A stretch of 64,000 nt of DNA, from assembly GCF_030052815.1 (NCBI RefSeq), contig NC_079498.1:72526992-72590991 (forward strand). Reading direction: 5' to 3'. Of this stretch, positions 22,813 to 34,638 are shown piece after piece; position 1 is the stretch's first letter, and every line of letters starts with the position of its first letter. This DNA is from Hevea brasiliensis. Its lineage: Eukaryota; Streptophyta; Magnoliopsida; Malpighiales; Euphorbiaceae. Under the pieces are notes generated by a model. It did not search any database. It saw only the letters and a program-made list of their open reading frames with translations, and was not told the origin of the DNA. The translations under genes and the position numbers were made by a program.

Positions 22813-24330
22813 GCAGCTTTAATCAACATGCTAGTTATTGCCCAAAAGAATATGCCAGGCAATAAAGGAAAAGAGGTAGCTTTGGTTGCATCTTCTTCTA
22901 CTGGAAAGTCCAACAAGAAGAAGGGCAATAAGAAAAAGAAACCTCAGATTCCTGGTCCTTCCAAGAAAATAGCTAAACAGAAAAGGAAGACTAAAGCTGA
23001 TGGAGGCAAAGGAAAGTGTTTCCACTGCCAAAAGGATGGGCACTGGAAAAGGAACTGCCTAGAGTATCTTGCTTTTCTGAAGGACAAGAAGGATACACCT
23101 TCGGAAGGTATGTCCATATCTTGTTATTTAGATTCTGATGATACTCATAGTTCATCTACAGCTTGGGTTTTAGATACTGGTGCCAGTTCTCACATTTCTA
23201 ATGATATGCAGGAACTAGCAAATAGTAGCAGCTTGCGTTCTCAAGATATTAGAGTCCGGATTGGCAATGGCTCAACTGTTGAAGCTTTAGCCATAGGATC
23301 TAAATCTTTTTACATGTTTGGACATGTTTTGTGTTTGGATAATATTTTATATGTACCTGATGCTTTTAAGAACATCATTTCTATATCTAGTTTGACTAGA
23401 AATGGCTATGAATTTCAGTTCACAGATGATGTTTGCAATATTTATTTTGGAAATAAATATGTTGGTTCGGGTTATATGAATGATGGTCTTTATTATTTGG
23501 ATAATAATGACAAACACAAATTGAATGCAAGTGATCTAAAAGAATGCAATGCCATGGTGAAAACCAACTCAAGTTCAAAATATATTTGGCACTTAAGGTT
23601 ATGTCATGTTGCAGAAGATAGGATTGCAAAACTGGAGAAAATGGGGATTTTATCATCATTGGGCTCTAAGCCTACTCCAAATTGTGAATCTTTCCTTCAG
23701 GGCAAAATGACTAGATCACCCTTTGTTGGACAAGGGCTAAGAGCTGAAAATATTTTGGAGCTAATACATAGTGATGTATGTGGTCCATTTAAAGAAATGG
23801 CTAGAGGGGGTTTTCATTATTTTATTACCTTTACTGATGATAAATCAAGGTTTGGGTATTTGTATTTGATGAAATACAAACATGAATCTTTTGAAAAGTT
23901 CAAAGAATTTAAATCTGAAGTAGAAAATCAAACAGGAAAGAGTATTAAAGCTCTTCGATCAGATCGTAGAGGTGAATATTTGAGTACTGAATTTGATGAA
24001 TACTTGAGAAAGCATGGCATTGTTTCTCAGCTAACTCCTCCAGGAACGCCACAACTGAATGGTGTATCTGAAAGGAGAAATCGTACCCTATTGGATATGG
24101 TACATAGTATGATGAGCTATACTGATATGCCAATCTTCTTTTGGGGATTTGCATTAGAATCAGCTTTGTATATTCTGAATAGGAATCCATCAAAATCAGT
24201 TTCTTACACACCATATGAGATATGGCATGGAAGAAAACCAAGTCTTAAGCATGTTAAGATTTGGGATTGTCCAGCTTATATTAAAAAGCTGAACACTGAT
24301 AAATTGGAGACCAGATCAGAAAAAGGTTGA
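22813..24330 (+). pseudogene. Element C nucleocapsid, protease and integrase
   Basis: Same frame as gag. Order: lysine-rich nucleocapsid, complete knuckle CFHCQKDGHWKRNC (23017-23058), aspartic protease with WVLDTGASSHI (about 23164-23196), GAG-pre-integrase (HLRLCHVAEDRI), then the DDE integrase core. The integrase carboxylates are Asp in HSDVCGPF (23773-23775), Asp in LRSD (23962-23964) and Glu in SERRNRT (24070-24072). The usual GGEY after the second Asp reads RGEY. The frame stops at TGA 24328-24330 (Arg codon in D). In the family these domains cut the polyprotein and insert the cDNA. Confidence 0.92.
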
Positions 24331-25122
24331 TTTGTTGGATATCCAAAAGAAAGTTTCGGATATTATTTTTATTTGCCTACTTCACAAAAGGTTGTGATAA
24401 GTAGAGATGCCACATTTTTTGAACAACAGTTTGTTCAAGAAGGAGGCAAAGGAAGGCAAATAGAGTTAGAATTGGAGAATTCTGACCAACCAACAGATCA
24501 GATGGATATAGATCCATCTAGTCAACCTATACCCGTTGATGAAACATCTACAGCTGTTCCTCGTAGAATAACCAGGGTATCTCACCCACCAGTGAGATAT
24601 GGTTTTCTTCATGAAGAAGAACGAGAATTGTCTACTCATGAAGAAGTAGATCATGGAGATGATCCACTTACCTATGAAGAAGCTATATCAGATATAGACT
24701 CTTCAAAATGGATTGATGCTATGAAATCCGAGATTGATTCCATGTATAAGAATCAAGTTTGGGATCTTGTTGACCCACCTGAAGGTATTATACCTATAGG
24801 GAACAAATGGGTTTTCAAGAAGAAAATTGGTTCTGATGGAAAGGTAGAGACCTATAAGGCAAGGCTAGTAGCGAAAGGGTTTCACCAAAGGCAAGGAATC
24901 GACTATGAGGAGACTTTCTCGCCTGTTGCCATGCTTAAATCAAATAGGATTTTATTAGCAATAGCTGCATACTATGATTATGAGATTTGACAGATGGATG
25001 TCAAAACAACTTTTCTCAATGGATACATTGAAAGAAACATTTTCATGGAACAACCTAGGGGTTTTGAATACCAAGATGGTTCCAAGGTATGCAAGCTAAA
25101 GCAATCCATTTATGGGTTGAAA
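24331..25122 (+). pseudogene. Element C integrase tail and RT N-terminal half
   Basis: Same frame continues after the stop: FVGYPKESFGYYFYLP (integrase C-terminus), an acidic Asp/Pro/Ser linker, then RT starting near NQVWDLVDPPEGIIPIGNKW. KARLVAKGFHQRQGIDYEET follows. TGA at 24988-24990 replaces a Trp codon (YDYEI-W-QMDVKT). At about 25122 twenty bases present in D (CAAGCTTCGAGGAGTTGGAA) are missing and the frame shifts. Confidence 0.9.
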
Positions 25123-26190
25123 CATCCGTTTTGATGAAGCCATTAAATCCTTTGGTTTTATCAAAAATGAGGATGAGCCATGTGTATATAAGAAGGTTAG
25201 TGACAGTGCTATCACTTTCCTTGTCTTATATGTGGATGACATACTGTTGATGGGTAATGACACAGGTATGTTGACGATTATAAATGTATGGTTGTCTAAT
25301 ACATTCTCCATGAAAGACTTAGGGGAGGCAACCTATATTCTTGGGATTCGCATCTATAGAGATAGAGCGAAAAGAATAATTGGTTTATCTCAAAGTCTAT
25401 ACTTGGAAAAGGTGTTAAAGAGGTTTAACATGCTTGATTCCAAGAGAGGATTGTTACCAGTGAGACATGGTATCCACCTTTCTAAAGAGATGTCTCCAAA
25501 GACACCTGAAGAAAGAGATAAGATGGCCAGGATTCCATATGCTTCGGCTATTGGAAGTTTAATGTATGCAATGTTGTGTACTAGGCCGGATATCGCATAT
25601 GCTATTAGTTTGACTAGCAGGTATCAATCCAATCCAGGTTTGGAACACTGGATAGCTGTCAGGAATATCCTTAAGTACTTGAGAAGAATTATGGAGGTGG
25701 AGACTTGCAATTGGATGGTTATACTGATTCTGATTTCCAATCAGATATCGATGATAGAAAGTCTACCTCTGGATATGTGTTCATTTGTAATGGAGGTGCA
25801 GTCAGTTGGAAGAGCTCCAAACAGAGCACGACTGCAGATTCCACTACAGAGGCTGAGTATATTACTGTATCAAATGCTGCAAAGGAAGCTGTTTGGATAA
25901 AGAAGTTCGTGACATAATCTACAGTAGTTCCTTCCATTGAGTCAGCAGTTCCACTACACTGTGACAATAACGGAGCAGTCATAGAGGCTAAGGAACTAAG
26001 GTCTTACCCAAAATCCAAACACATAGAAAGGCACTACCACATTATCAGAGATATAGTTGGGCAAGGCGATATAGCCATGCAGAAAATAGCATCAACTGAA
26101 AATCCAGCTGATCCATTCACTAAGCCTATGTCACAGACTCAGTTAGACCGATATTTTGAGAAGATAGGTCTAAGATATTGTAATGAATAG
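25123..26190 (+). pseudogene. Element C RT C-terminal half and RNase H
   Basis: In a new frame, the catalytic box YVDDILLM lies at 25229-25252, followed by FSMKDLGEATYILGI and YASAIGSLMYAMLCTRPDIA. A second deletion of about 19 bp near 25687 (compared with D and F) shifts the frame before [19 protein letters not shown], the RNase H start. RNase H motifs STTEAEYI (catalytic Glu) and KHIERHYHIIRD are present. A stop at 25915-25917 replaces Glu. The natural end is at TAG 26188-26190, directly upstream of the polypurine tract. Confidence 0.9.
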
Positions 26191-26200
26191 CTCTAGTGCT

Positions 26201-26210
26201 ACTGGGAGAT
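26201..26210 (+). promoter_or_regulatory. Polypurine tract of element C
   Basis: ACTGGGAGAT immediately before TGTTAG of the 3' LTR. D and F have AGTGGGAGAT at the same place. Primes plus-strand DNA synthesis in LTR elements. Confidence 0.8.
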
Positions 26211-28322
26211 TGTTAGTAGTATGCCCTAGAGCATATCATTTAGTATGTATCTTGTACATATTTTTATTAATAAAAGGCATTTCCAATTTTCCGTTTACAT
26301 AATATATTTATGTGTAATAGAAAAGGTCCATTGATATTTTGTTAGAAATATTATTCTTAAGTTGTTAAGAATATGAGTGACAATATTTCTAGCACAAAGT
26401 ATCATAAATAGGTTCACAATCGAGGATACTTCATAATAAGGACATGACTTATCCAGAAAGATTGTATTCATGGTTGTACCCAAGTTATTTATATGAGATA
26501 TAAATAAGATGGAATGGTGAGTCTCATTCCATATAACAAACATGATAGGCACTTATAAATGATAAGTAGGCCGAACCAGTGACACTTATGACAAGCACAT
26601 GGAGTTTACTCTTGTCAATGTTTTGTCATAAATCATATCAGTGCATATAATCTTTAGAGCTGAGATGACACAGTTATCTTGTATATAGGTAGTTTGAGTT
26701 TGATACTGCTTTCATACTTGTACTATGTATGGGTATATGGGCATCTGTTGGCTCCTACTAGTTATATATGGAGGTAGGTGTTGATCAAGATGGAATCTGT
26801 TCCTCTAAGTAAATAGAGATAAAATCCTATGTTCATTTAATTGTTCTTGATGTTTCAAGTTCCTGGCCAGGACAAATAGATTTATTCAGAAAAGAGTTTA
26901 TGATGAGAAAATCTTTTTAATCAAGAACTGGAATTAAAAGAGAACATAATATTCATAGCAAATGGAGTTTGACATAAACCATGACTCAAATTGAGTTGGG
27001 ATTTTGTAATGTAGAGATTCTAGTGCATGGTAACATATGATTATAGGTTCATTTAAGGTAAACCTTATTACTAATTGGGTGGCCATGGCATGCTATGCTA
27101 GGTGTTAACCATGGTCTATGAGGTTCATAAAATGATTTAGAGAAATCATTTATGGTAAGAAAGAGTTCTGATGATATTAAGAGTTGATATCATGTCTCAT
27201 TGCCAATTAGTGATGAGCCTAGTAAGTCACACACGAACACAAGTTATCACCTATTTAAATATGATTTAATTAATTAATTAAAGAGTTTAATTGCTTAATT
27301 AAATAGGTTTGGTTTGCAATTAAATTGCAAAGTCCCTAGCATGACTTGAAACCAAATCTAGATTATTGGATGTGTAGTATATATTAAATTTATATTTAAA
27401 GTGTTTAAATATGAATTTAATTAATGAGAAATTAATTAATAGAGATTAATTAATTAATTTGTATTTGATATAAATTAATTAGAAGAAGAAGAAAAATAAT
27501 TATTTTGGGTTAAGAACTCAAAATTAAGACACAGGGGCATTTTGGTCATTTCATAGTGTGACACGTGGCACCATGAGATGGTGACACATGGGATTACACA
27601 TAAGCTTGCCAAATGTTTTTTTAATCATGTAAGATGATTAAAATCAAGATTTAATATAGGTTTGACACTTGGCACAATGTGATTGGGTCACATAAACCTA
27701 GAGCTAATCAAAGGGTGACATGTGGTAAGGGTTTAATGTGTTAACCTAGCTATTTAAGTGTGGTTATGAAAAGAAAAAATAACCTGCAGCTAGTCCTCTC
27801 CTTTGTCACGCCACTTTGAGGCTTTTTATCTATTCTTCCTCATCTCTCATCAATTCAAAGAGATTAGCCATCAATCTCTTGAATTAAGAACACTAGAAAT
27901 TGTTTCTAGTGTCCTGTTTACATCTCTAATATCTTAAAAGGCAGAACTTGAATTTCCAATTAATAGAAAAAGCTTTAGAAGCTATTCAAGGGCTTCCATA
28001 GGTATTCTTGGTGTGGATAAGCTAGAGGGACAACATCTGGTGTCCTGAAGACGAATCTCAAAGGCGCAGACACGCTGCAGTGCATCAAGAGATTAGTGTA
28101 ATCGTTCTTGATTTAATCTAGGGTTCTAAAATTAATCTGATTAATTTTAAAATCTTAAATGGCAAATACAGATCCAAAAACATATTAAAAGAGTTTTAAT
28201 ATGTTGTTTATCATTGAAATCAAATAGATAAAAATAAATCTTGCATTATGCATGTGATCTTAGGTGAAAATTTTTTGAATTCAATGGTGTAAACTTGTGT
28301 TTTTCACGCTTTCGTTCCTTCA
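26211..28322 (+). repeat. 3' LTR of element C
   Basis: 2112 bp, collinear with the 5' LTR, ending CCTTCA at 28322. Carries the antisense open frame at 26295-26552. Confidence 0.95.
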
Positions 28323-28327
28323 AATGG
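28323..28327. other. Right target-site duplication of element C
   Basis: AATGG, matching 18342-18346. Copia-J RT coding resumes directly after it. Confidence 0.93.
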
Positions 28328-29756
28328 AGTTTTAAGAGAAAGATTGGTCCTGATGGAAAGGTAGAGACCTTCAAAGCTAGGATTGTAGTGAAAGGGTTTC
28401 GTCAAAGGGAAGGAATTGATTATGAAGAAACATTCTCTCCGGTAGCCATGCTTAAATCCAATGGATTCTTCTAGCTATTGTAGCACACTATGACTTTGAG
28501 GTTTGGCAAATGGATGTCAAAACCACTTTTCTCAATGGTGTTATTAAGGAAAACATATATATGGAACAACCCAAGGGTTTTGAATCCAAGGAAGGCTCCA
28601 AGGTGTGCAAGCTTAAGAGATCCATTTATGGTCTTAAGCAAGCTTCTAGAAGCCAGAATAAATGTTTTGATGAATTCATTAAATCTTTTGGTTTTATTCA
28701 AAACATTGATGAGCTGTGTGTGTATAAGAAGACTAGTGGGAGTATAACTACCTTTCTAGTATTATATGTGGATGATATATTATTCATAGACAATGATATT
28801 GGTATGCTAACATCTGTAAAAACCTAGTTGTCAAGTACTTTCTTTATGAAATACCTTGGGGAAGTTAACTATATTCTGGGAATTCAGATCTGTAGAGATA
28901 GACCGAAAAGTTTGTCCCAAAGGCTTTGCTTGGAAAAGTTGTTGAAGAGGTTCAACATGCTTGATTCCAAGAGGGGATTGTTACCAGTTAGGCATGGGAT
29001 TCATCTTTCTAAGGAATAGTCTTCCAAGACTTCTGAAGAAAGAGAAAAGATGGCTGAAGTTCCTTATGCTTCGGCTATAGGAAGCCTAATGTATGCCATG
29101 CTGTCTACTAGGCCTGATATTGCCTACGCTTTTAGTGTGACTAACAGGTTTCAATCCAATCCAGGTTTGGAACACTGGATAGCCGTCAAGAATGTCCTTA
29201 AGAACTTGAAAAGGACTAAGGATTCATTCTTGATATATGGAGGAGGTGAACTTCAACTAGAAGAATTTATAGACTCTGATTTCTAATCATACATTGATGA
29301 CAAAAAGTCTATCTCGGGGTTTGTGTTTTTGTACAATGGAGGGGTTATCTGTTAGAAGAGTTCCAAACAGACAACTAGAGTAGACTCCACCACTGAAGCC
29401 AAGTATGTTGTTGCATGTGATGCTACAAAAGAAGCTATTTGGATCAAGAAGTTCATTTTAGAACAAGAAGTGGTTCCTTCCATTGAGTCAGCAGTTCCTC
29501 TCTACTGTGACAATAATAAAGCCATTGCATAGGCAAAGGAACCAAGGTCTCACCAGTGATCCAAACACATAGAGTGGCGATTTCATATTATCAGAGAGAT
29601 AGTTGGAAGAGGCGATATTGCCATGCAAAAAGTAGCTTCAGCTGATAACCTAGCTCATCCACTGACCAAGGCCATGACATAGCAATAGTTAGACAGACAT
29701 CTTGAGAAGATGGGTCTTAGATACTGTAATGAATGGCTCTAGGCCAAGTGGGAGAT
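28328..29756 (+). pseudogene. copia-J RT and RNase H, downstream part
   Basis: Continues J's RT after element [50 protein letters not shown], the YVDD box at 28765-28776, GSLMYAMLSTRPDIAYAFS, then RNase H with a degraded DSDF segment. Stops include TAG at 28825-28827 and others at about 28475, 29020 and 29286. The final codons (NEWL) stand just before GTGGGAGAT and the LTR. It differs from C and D at many codons, so J is a sister subfamily. Confidence 0.88.
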
Positions 29757-31900
29757 TGTTGTGTGTGTGCCCTAGAGCATGCACTAATCTTGTAACTTGT
29801 AAATAACATTATAAATAAATTAATGGCAATAAACATTTCATTTAAATGTTGTATATGTATAATATCTTATTTATTTGAAATTTCCCATTAGCAATATGTT
29901 GTATATCCTATTCTTCTGAGATAAGAATATGAGTGACAGAATATATCGGACATTTGCTATAAATCAGAGTTCGCAGCTGAAGGATATTTTGGTGGGCACA
30001 TTATATCCAAAGAGCTGTCACCTCTGTTTATCTCTGTTGATCAGTATGAGATACTGATGTATATGGAATGATGAGTCTCATGCCATCTGATATGAGATAT
30101 TGGGATAAACACAGTGGGTACTTATGAGATAAGTAGGTCGAACTTGTGATGCACAGATGACATGAACATGGCGTTTACTCAAGTCAATAAAATGTTATCT
30201 GTGTCATATTAGTGCATATAATCCTCAGACCTGAGATGAAACAGTTGTCTCTTATATGGGCAGTTTGAGTTTGATACCATTTACATAACTATACTGTGTA
30301 TGGATATTTCAGTGTGTGTTGGCTCAGATTGGTCATATATTGGGACAGGTGTTCAGTCAAAAGGGGATTCGTAGCCTTAAGTAAACAGGGTTAAAAGTAC
30401 TATACTGATTTGAGCTGCTCTTTACAAGATTAAGTTCCTAGCCAGGATGAATAACTTTATCAGGAAAAGTGTTTCCTGATGGTAAAGTCCTATATGTCAT
30501 GAATCAGATCTCAAATGAGTTCATAAGATTCCATGATAAAGGGTTTGACTCTACCATGACCCTTAATGGGATTAGAACATAATAAGGAAGGATTTTAATG
30601 CATGATGACGTATGATTAAGGGTTCATATTTAAGGTATTCCTTATTACTAATTGGGCGGTCATGGCATGCTATGCTAGGTATTAACCATGATTCATGAGA
30701 TACCTAAAATGATTTGGAGAAATCATTTAAGGTGAGGAAGATTCCAATGATATTGAGAGTTAATATCATTTCTCATTGCCAATCAGTAATGAGCCTAGTA
30801 AGTCACACACTTACACAAGTTAACCACCAAGTTAATTATGATTTAATTGATTAATTAAAGAGTTTAGTTAATTAATTAAATAGATCTTGTTTGCAATAAA
30901 ATTGTAAAGTCCCTAGCATGACTTGAAATCAAATCTAGGATATTTGATGTATTAAATAAATTATATTTATAGTTAAAGAGTTTAAGTACGAATTTAATTG
31001 TGAAATTAATTAATGGAGATTAATTAATTAATTTATTTATATATGATATAAATTAATTTGAGGGAAAAATTACAATTTTGAGTTGAGAACTCAAAAATGC
31101 ATATAAGGGCATTTTGGTCATTTTACAAGGTGACACATGGCACCATGTGATGGTGACACGTGGCACTTAAATAATGTGCCATTTGTCTTCCATGTGATGG
31201 AAGATGATATTTGATAATTTAATATTGGCTTGACACTTGCCTTAATGAGATTAAGACAACATCAAAGCAAGATAAAATGAGATCATGACATGTGGCACTT
31301 ACTTAATGCTTTTTGTCTCTTGTATATGAATACAAGATAAGAAGAAAATTGGTTCTTCTTCTTCCTTCCCACTTTGGACGGCACAAGGGAGCTCTCTCTC
31401 TCTTAATTTTTCTCTATTGATTCTTGCGAAAAAACTCAATTGCTCTTGAATAAAAAATTCTATAAATTGTTTCTAGCTGCCTACATCGATAAAAACATCA
31501 CCTAAAGATGCATACCCTAATTATTAGTGGTTGACAAGCATCAAAAAGAAGATTTAGAGCTTCCTAAGGTGATCTTGGTGGTACTTGTGGTGGACAAGCT
31601 AGAGGAGCTACAATTGGAGCTTTGAAGACTATCAAAGGGAGTAAGAAGTGTGATTCTGCGCCTTTGAGGTTATTCTTTTCCAATCCCTCATTTAGTTAGG
31701 GTTTATTAGGTTTAAATGTTAAACCTCAATCTTTGATGGTAAATGAATCAAAAATGTATGCTAAAGGTGTGTTTTGGCATGCTTTAGGGCATTAGAGATT
31801 AGCTAGGTTCATAACTCATCTTACATGTTTGCATGGAACCTTAGATAAATTTTTGAATTTCAATCTTCTAGGGCCCTAAACATGCTTCCCAATGCCAACA
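29757..31900 (+). repeat. 3' LTR of copia-J
   Basis: 2144 bp from TGTTGTGTGTGTGCCCTAGA to CCCAATGCCAACA. The first 30 bases and several blocks (ATGGCACCATG, GTGGACAAGCTAGAGG) match the A/C/D LTRs, but much of the rest has diverged. The last 500 bp instead match the LTR of copia-F. The end is placed by alignment with F's LTR (CTAGCCTTCA), so it is accurate to a few bases. Confidence 0.82.
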
Positions 31901-32293
31901 AAACATTCATAACATAATAATGGTTCATAATTTGAACCTTGACATACATAAGATTCAAAGTGTAATGGTTCGACTTGCATATCCTTAAAAGGGTTAACAC
32001 AACATATACATTATCATACTTAAACAATTATTGCATATTTCCAAATTCCTTTAATCACTAGCATAATACTATCCATTTATAATTTACACGTCCATCTACT
32101 AATACATTATACATAAGGAGAAGGCTAAAGCTACCCCTGGAGCTCTCTCCTCAAGGAACTCTTCTAGTCCTATAACCCTGTACTTGGGGGTTAGGGGAAG
32201 GGGTAAGCTTCCACAAGCTCATTAGTAAACTAATCATCATTAATTGCATCATTCGTTCATACATATGTAACGCATTATTCATATGGGATTTCA
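31901..32293. other. Unassigned AT-rich remnant, possibly LTR-derived
   Basis: No coding signal. At 32204-32221 it has TAAGCTT, loop CCAC, AAGCTCA, which resembles the hairpin conserved in the gypsy LTRs. It may therefore be the 3' part of another, diverged gypsy LTR into which copia-J was inserted. The evidence is weak. Confidence 0.4.
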
Positions 32294-32865
32294 TGTAACA
32301 CCCCCCCCCCTACCTGACCAACAATGAAGTTGAGTAAAAGAATGCCACATTCTGTGTACGAAGCACCTAAACTTGTCTTAAAACATTTTTCTTTCTTAAT
32401 GTTTGCTTCTTATTTTTTAATAAAGTTCAAATGGAAAAACTAAAAGAGTTTTCCCAAACATATAATATCCATATGTTAATAATACCTGTTAATAACAATA
32501 TTTATAATTTCCAATTGCAACAATATTGATAATATATTCTCATCATCTTTGCATTTAACCTCATTCCTTCATCATATGCAAATGTTAATGCAACATATAT
32601 TCTAGCATAAACTTGTCAATGTAACAAAATATATTAATACTAAAATTTACAGTCTTCCAAAATAAATTTACATCATGTGTTTTTTTTTAGTACATGCCAA
32701 ATGGGCATACAAAAATGAGTGACAAAATACATCTATTGTTGGTAGTGCATCTACCACAAAGTCCAAGTATGAGGTAACTTCAGACTTTCCAGCAAATCCA
32801 CTCTTTCCTCTCCTGTCTCTATCTGCTCCTTACCTTCTGTACCTGTACGAGGAAAAACCTACGTG

Positions 32866-32883
32866 CTAAGCTTTACAGCTTAG
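32866..32883 (-). other. Conserved LTR hairpin (gypsy LTR M)
   Basis: CTAAGCT, loop TTAC, AGCTTAG: seven pairs, followed by TGGCATA. Confidence 0.72.
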
Positions 32884-34415
32884 TGGCATACTTTTAATTT
32901 AAAAGTAAGAGTGAAACTTGCATACATACTGTAAGAGATTTTATAAATAATGATAAAAAATAAAGAAACTCAAAACATTCGAATCTATGACCATTTCCAA
33001 TTTCAAACATACTAAATCAATTAAATGATACAATGGTTATATGAAATCTTTAAAGTTTCAAGGTTTAACATAATTCTCATTATATTTGTGTACATTTTCT
33101 TAATTAAATCACATTTTAAGATTTGTTATGTATCCACTGTAACCTATGACAAAACTATATGGACTGGATATGAGACTCCCGGTACTGAACACTCGGTGTC
33201 TCTGACCGATTTAATAACAGGCACTCAATACTGAACACTTGGTGCCTCTATAGTGATTCATTAACCCATTAACATAATTAATGCAGTACTACTAATGATG
33301 TCCCCTATTGGCATGCCAATCTATCTAAACCTATAATTCACTGTTTAGGTTTATCTAGGCTTAATAAGGTATTTATCATTTTTATTTTCATATGATGTGA
33401 CCAATAATACTTGTTTGCACATAAACTTTTGCCATTACCATATTTTCATATCGCATGCATTTAAATTTCATACATCTATACAAAATTTACACATATGATG
33501 ACCCTTGTCAAATTCCAACAAAAATCAGACTTCATACATTACTTTGCTCAAGTATTTTGATCTAGTAATTATAGGAATTAAATTCAATTTTCTTCATAAT
33601 ATTTTTAAATCTATGTCTTAACTTTAATATAGTTTTTGAATCATTTAATTTGAATTCAAAGATCAAAAGTTATGATTAATTAATCGACAACTGTCCGAAA
33701 GCAAAATTTCAACTTCACTAGTTACAAGGCAGGTTTTGGACAAATTTTGGCGTCCAGATTTGAACAGGTTGCAATCAGATTTTGCCAATTCTTTCTTCAT
33801 GAAAGTTATTCCCTTAGATATTAACTTTCCAAAAAAATAAGAATCAACTCATTTGGAGTTTCCTAAAGTAAGTTATACCCATTTTAGTCTGGATAGTCTA
33901 GAATGCACTCCTACCAGGTTTCAGATTCTATGCCCTATTTTCTAGCCAATTTTAAGGTCACTTACACACAATTTTTGGGCGGCATTCCTTCATGAAAATT
34001 TTAGCCTTATATCTTAACTTTCATTTTCCATAAATTTCATGTCATTCGGAGTCAAAGAATGCAAATTATAGGCCTATGAATCATTATTGTCCTAAATTTT
34101 TAGTCAATTCTGGTAAACAGGACAGCAAAGTTAAAATTCCATAAAAAATTCTAGCAATAAGGGTTTTATGGCATCTTTTTCAGAATTGAACTTTCATATG
34201 TCTATTTCAATCTCCAATTTGAATCATTTGAAAATCAGGACTACAACTCAAGTTATGAATGAAAATATGTAAATTGTTCCAGACTCCAGTCACAGTCAGA
34301 GCAATAATAGGAAATGCAAGAATTTCACCTTATAGCCAATAAAATCAATTTTCGATCATAACTACAAAATTTTAGGGTATTCATTTAGCTTTCCAATGGT
34401 TCAAGAATAATACCT

Positions 34416-34420
34416 ATTCA
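34416..34420. other. Left target-site duplication of solo LTR O
   Basis: ATTCA, identical to 42244-42248. Confidence 0.9.
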
Positions 34421-34592
34421 TGTAACACCCTTATTTGCATAGCCTAGTATATTTTACTGTTCCGGTGACCGGTATCAATCCAGACAATTAAGAGAATTAG
34501 AACCACATCTAAGATACCTAGATAAGCCCTGAATACAAATAATTAGTAATTGCCAAATAGTCAAGAATAAATAAGAAAAATAGAACACAAGA

Positions 34593-34638
34593 AGTTAAAT
34601 GAGCCGGGAGTCACAGCGATGGGTGACCTTCTCGGGAA
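34593..34638 (+). other. 5S-rRNA-like block near LTR start (O)
   Basis: AGTTAAATGAGCC, then 12 bases later GATGGGTGACCTTCTCGGG. This resembles the A box and C box of plant 5S rRNA (AGTTAAGCGTGC; GGATGGGTGACCTCCTGGG), with shorter spacing. Weaker versions lie in LTRs B, Q, H and N. Confidence 0.5.

Larger units (their letters stand above)
18347..28322 (+). mobile_element. Full-length Ty1/copia element C
   Basis: 9976 bp with both LTRs (2110 and 2112 bp), primer site, 1.77-kb leader, one gag-pol frame and a polypurine tract, bounded by perfect AATGG duplications in the RT region of copia-J. The order gag, protease, integrase, RT, RNase H is diagnostic of Ty1/copia. The lineage within copia (Angela/Tork-like is possible) cannot be fixed by eye. 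C retains the protease and intact CCHC knuckle that A and D have lost. Coding capacity is destroyed by four stops and two deletions. Confidence 0.95.
17290..31900 (+). mobile_element. Ty1/copia element J (split host of element C)
   Basis: J is a diverged relative of A/C/D/F. Its integrase to early RT part lies at 17290-18346. The rest of RT and RNase H lies at 28328-29756, followed by a 3' LTR at 29757-31900. Element C fills the gap. J's upstream end (gag, protease, 5' LTR) is not in the window because gypsy LTR K interrupts it. Many stops and small deletions make J older than its insert. Confidence 0.9.
32294..34420 (-). repeat. Gypsy LTR M, left segment
   Basis: Starts TGTAACACCCCCCC with a ten-C run, then CTACCTGACC, like the inner end of H and N LTRs on the plus strand. 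The hairpin lies at 32866-32883. It is interrupted by solo LTR O after ATTCA and resumes at 42249. The other end of M is cut by copia-F at 42732, so it is unclear whether M is a solo LTR or part of a longer element. Confidence 0.75.

Noticed and set aside
23945..24241. 98-codon minus frame
   Set aside because: Antisense of the integrase core of element C.
32294..32310. Ten-C run as a functional quadruplex or i-motif
   Set aside because: Sits at the LTR terminus where relatives have four or five C; more likely slippage or a sequencing artefact.
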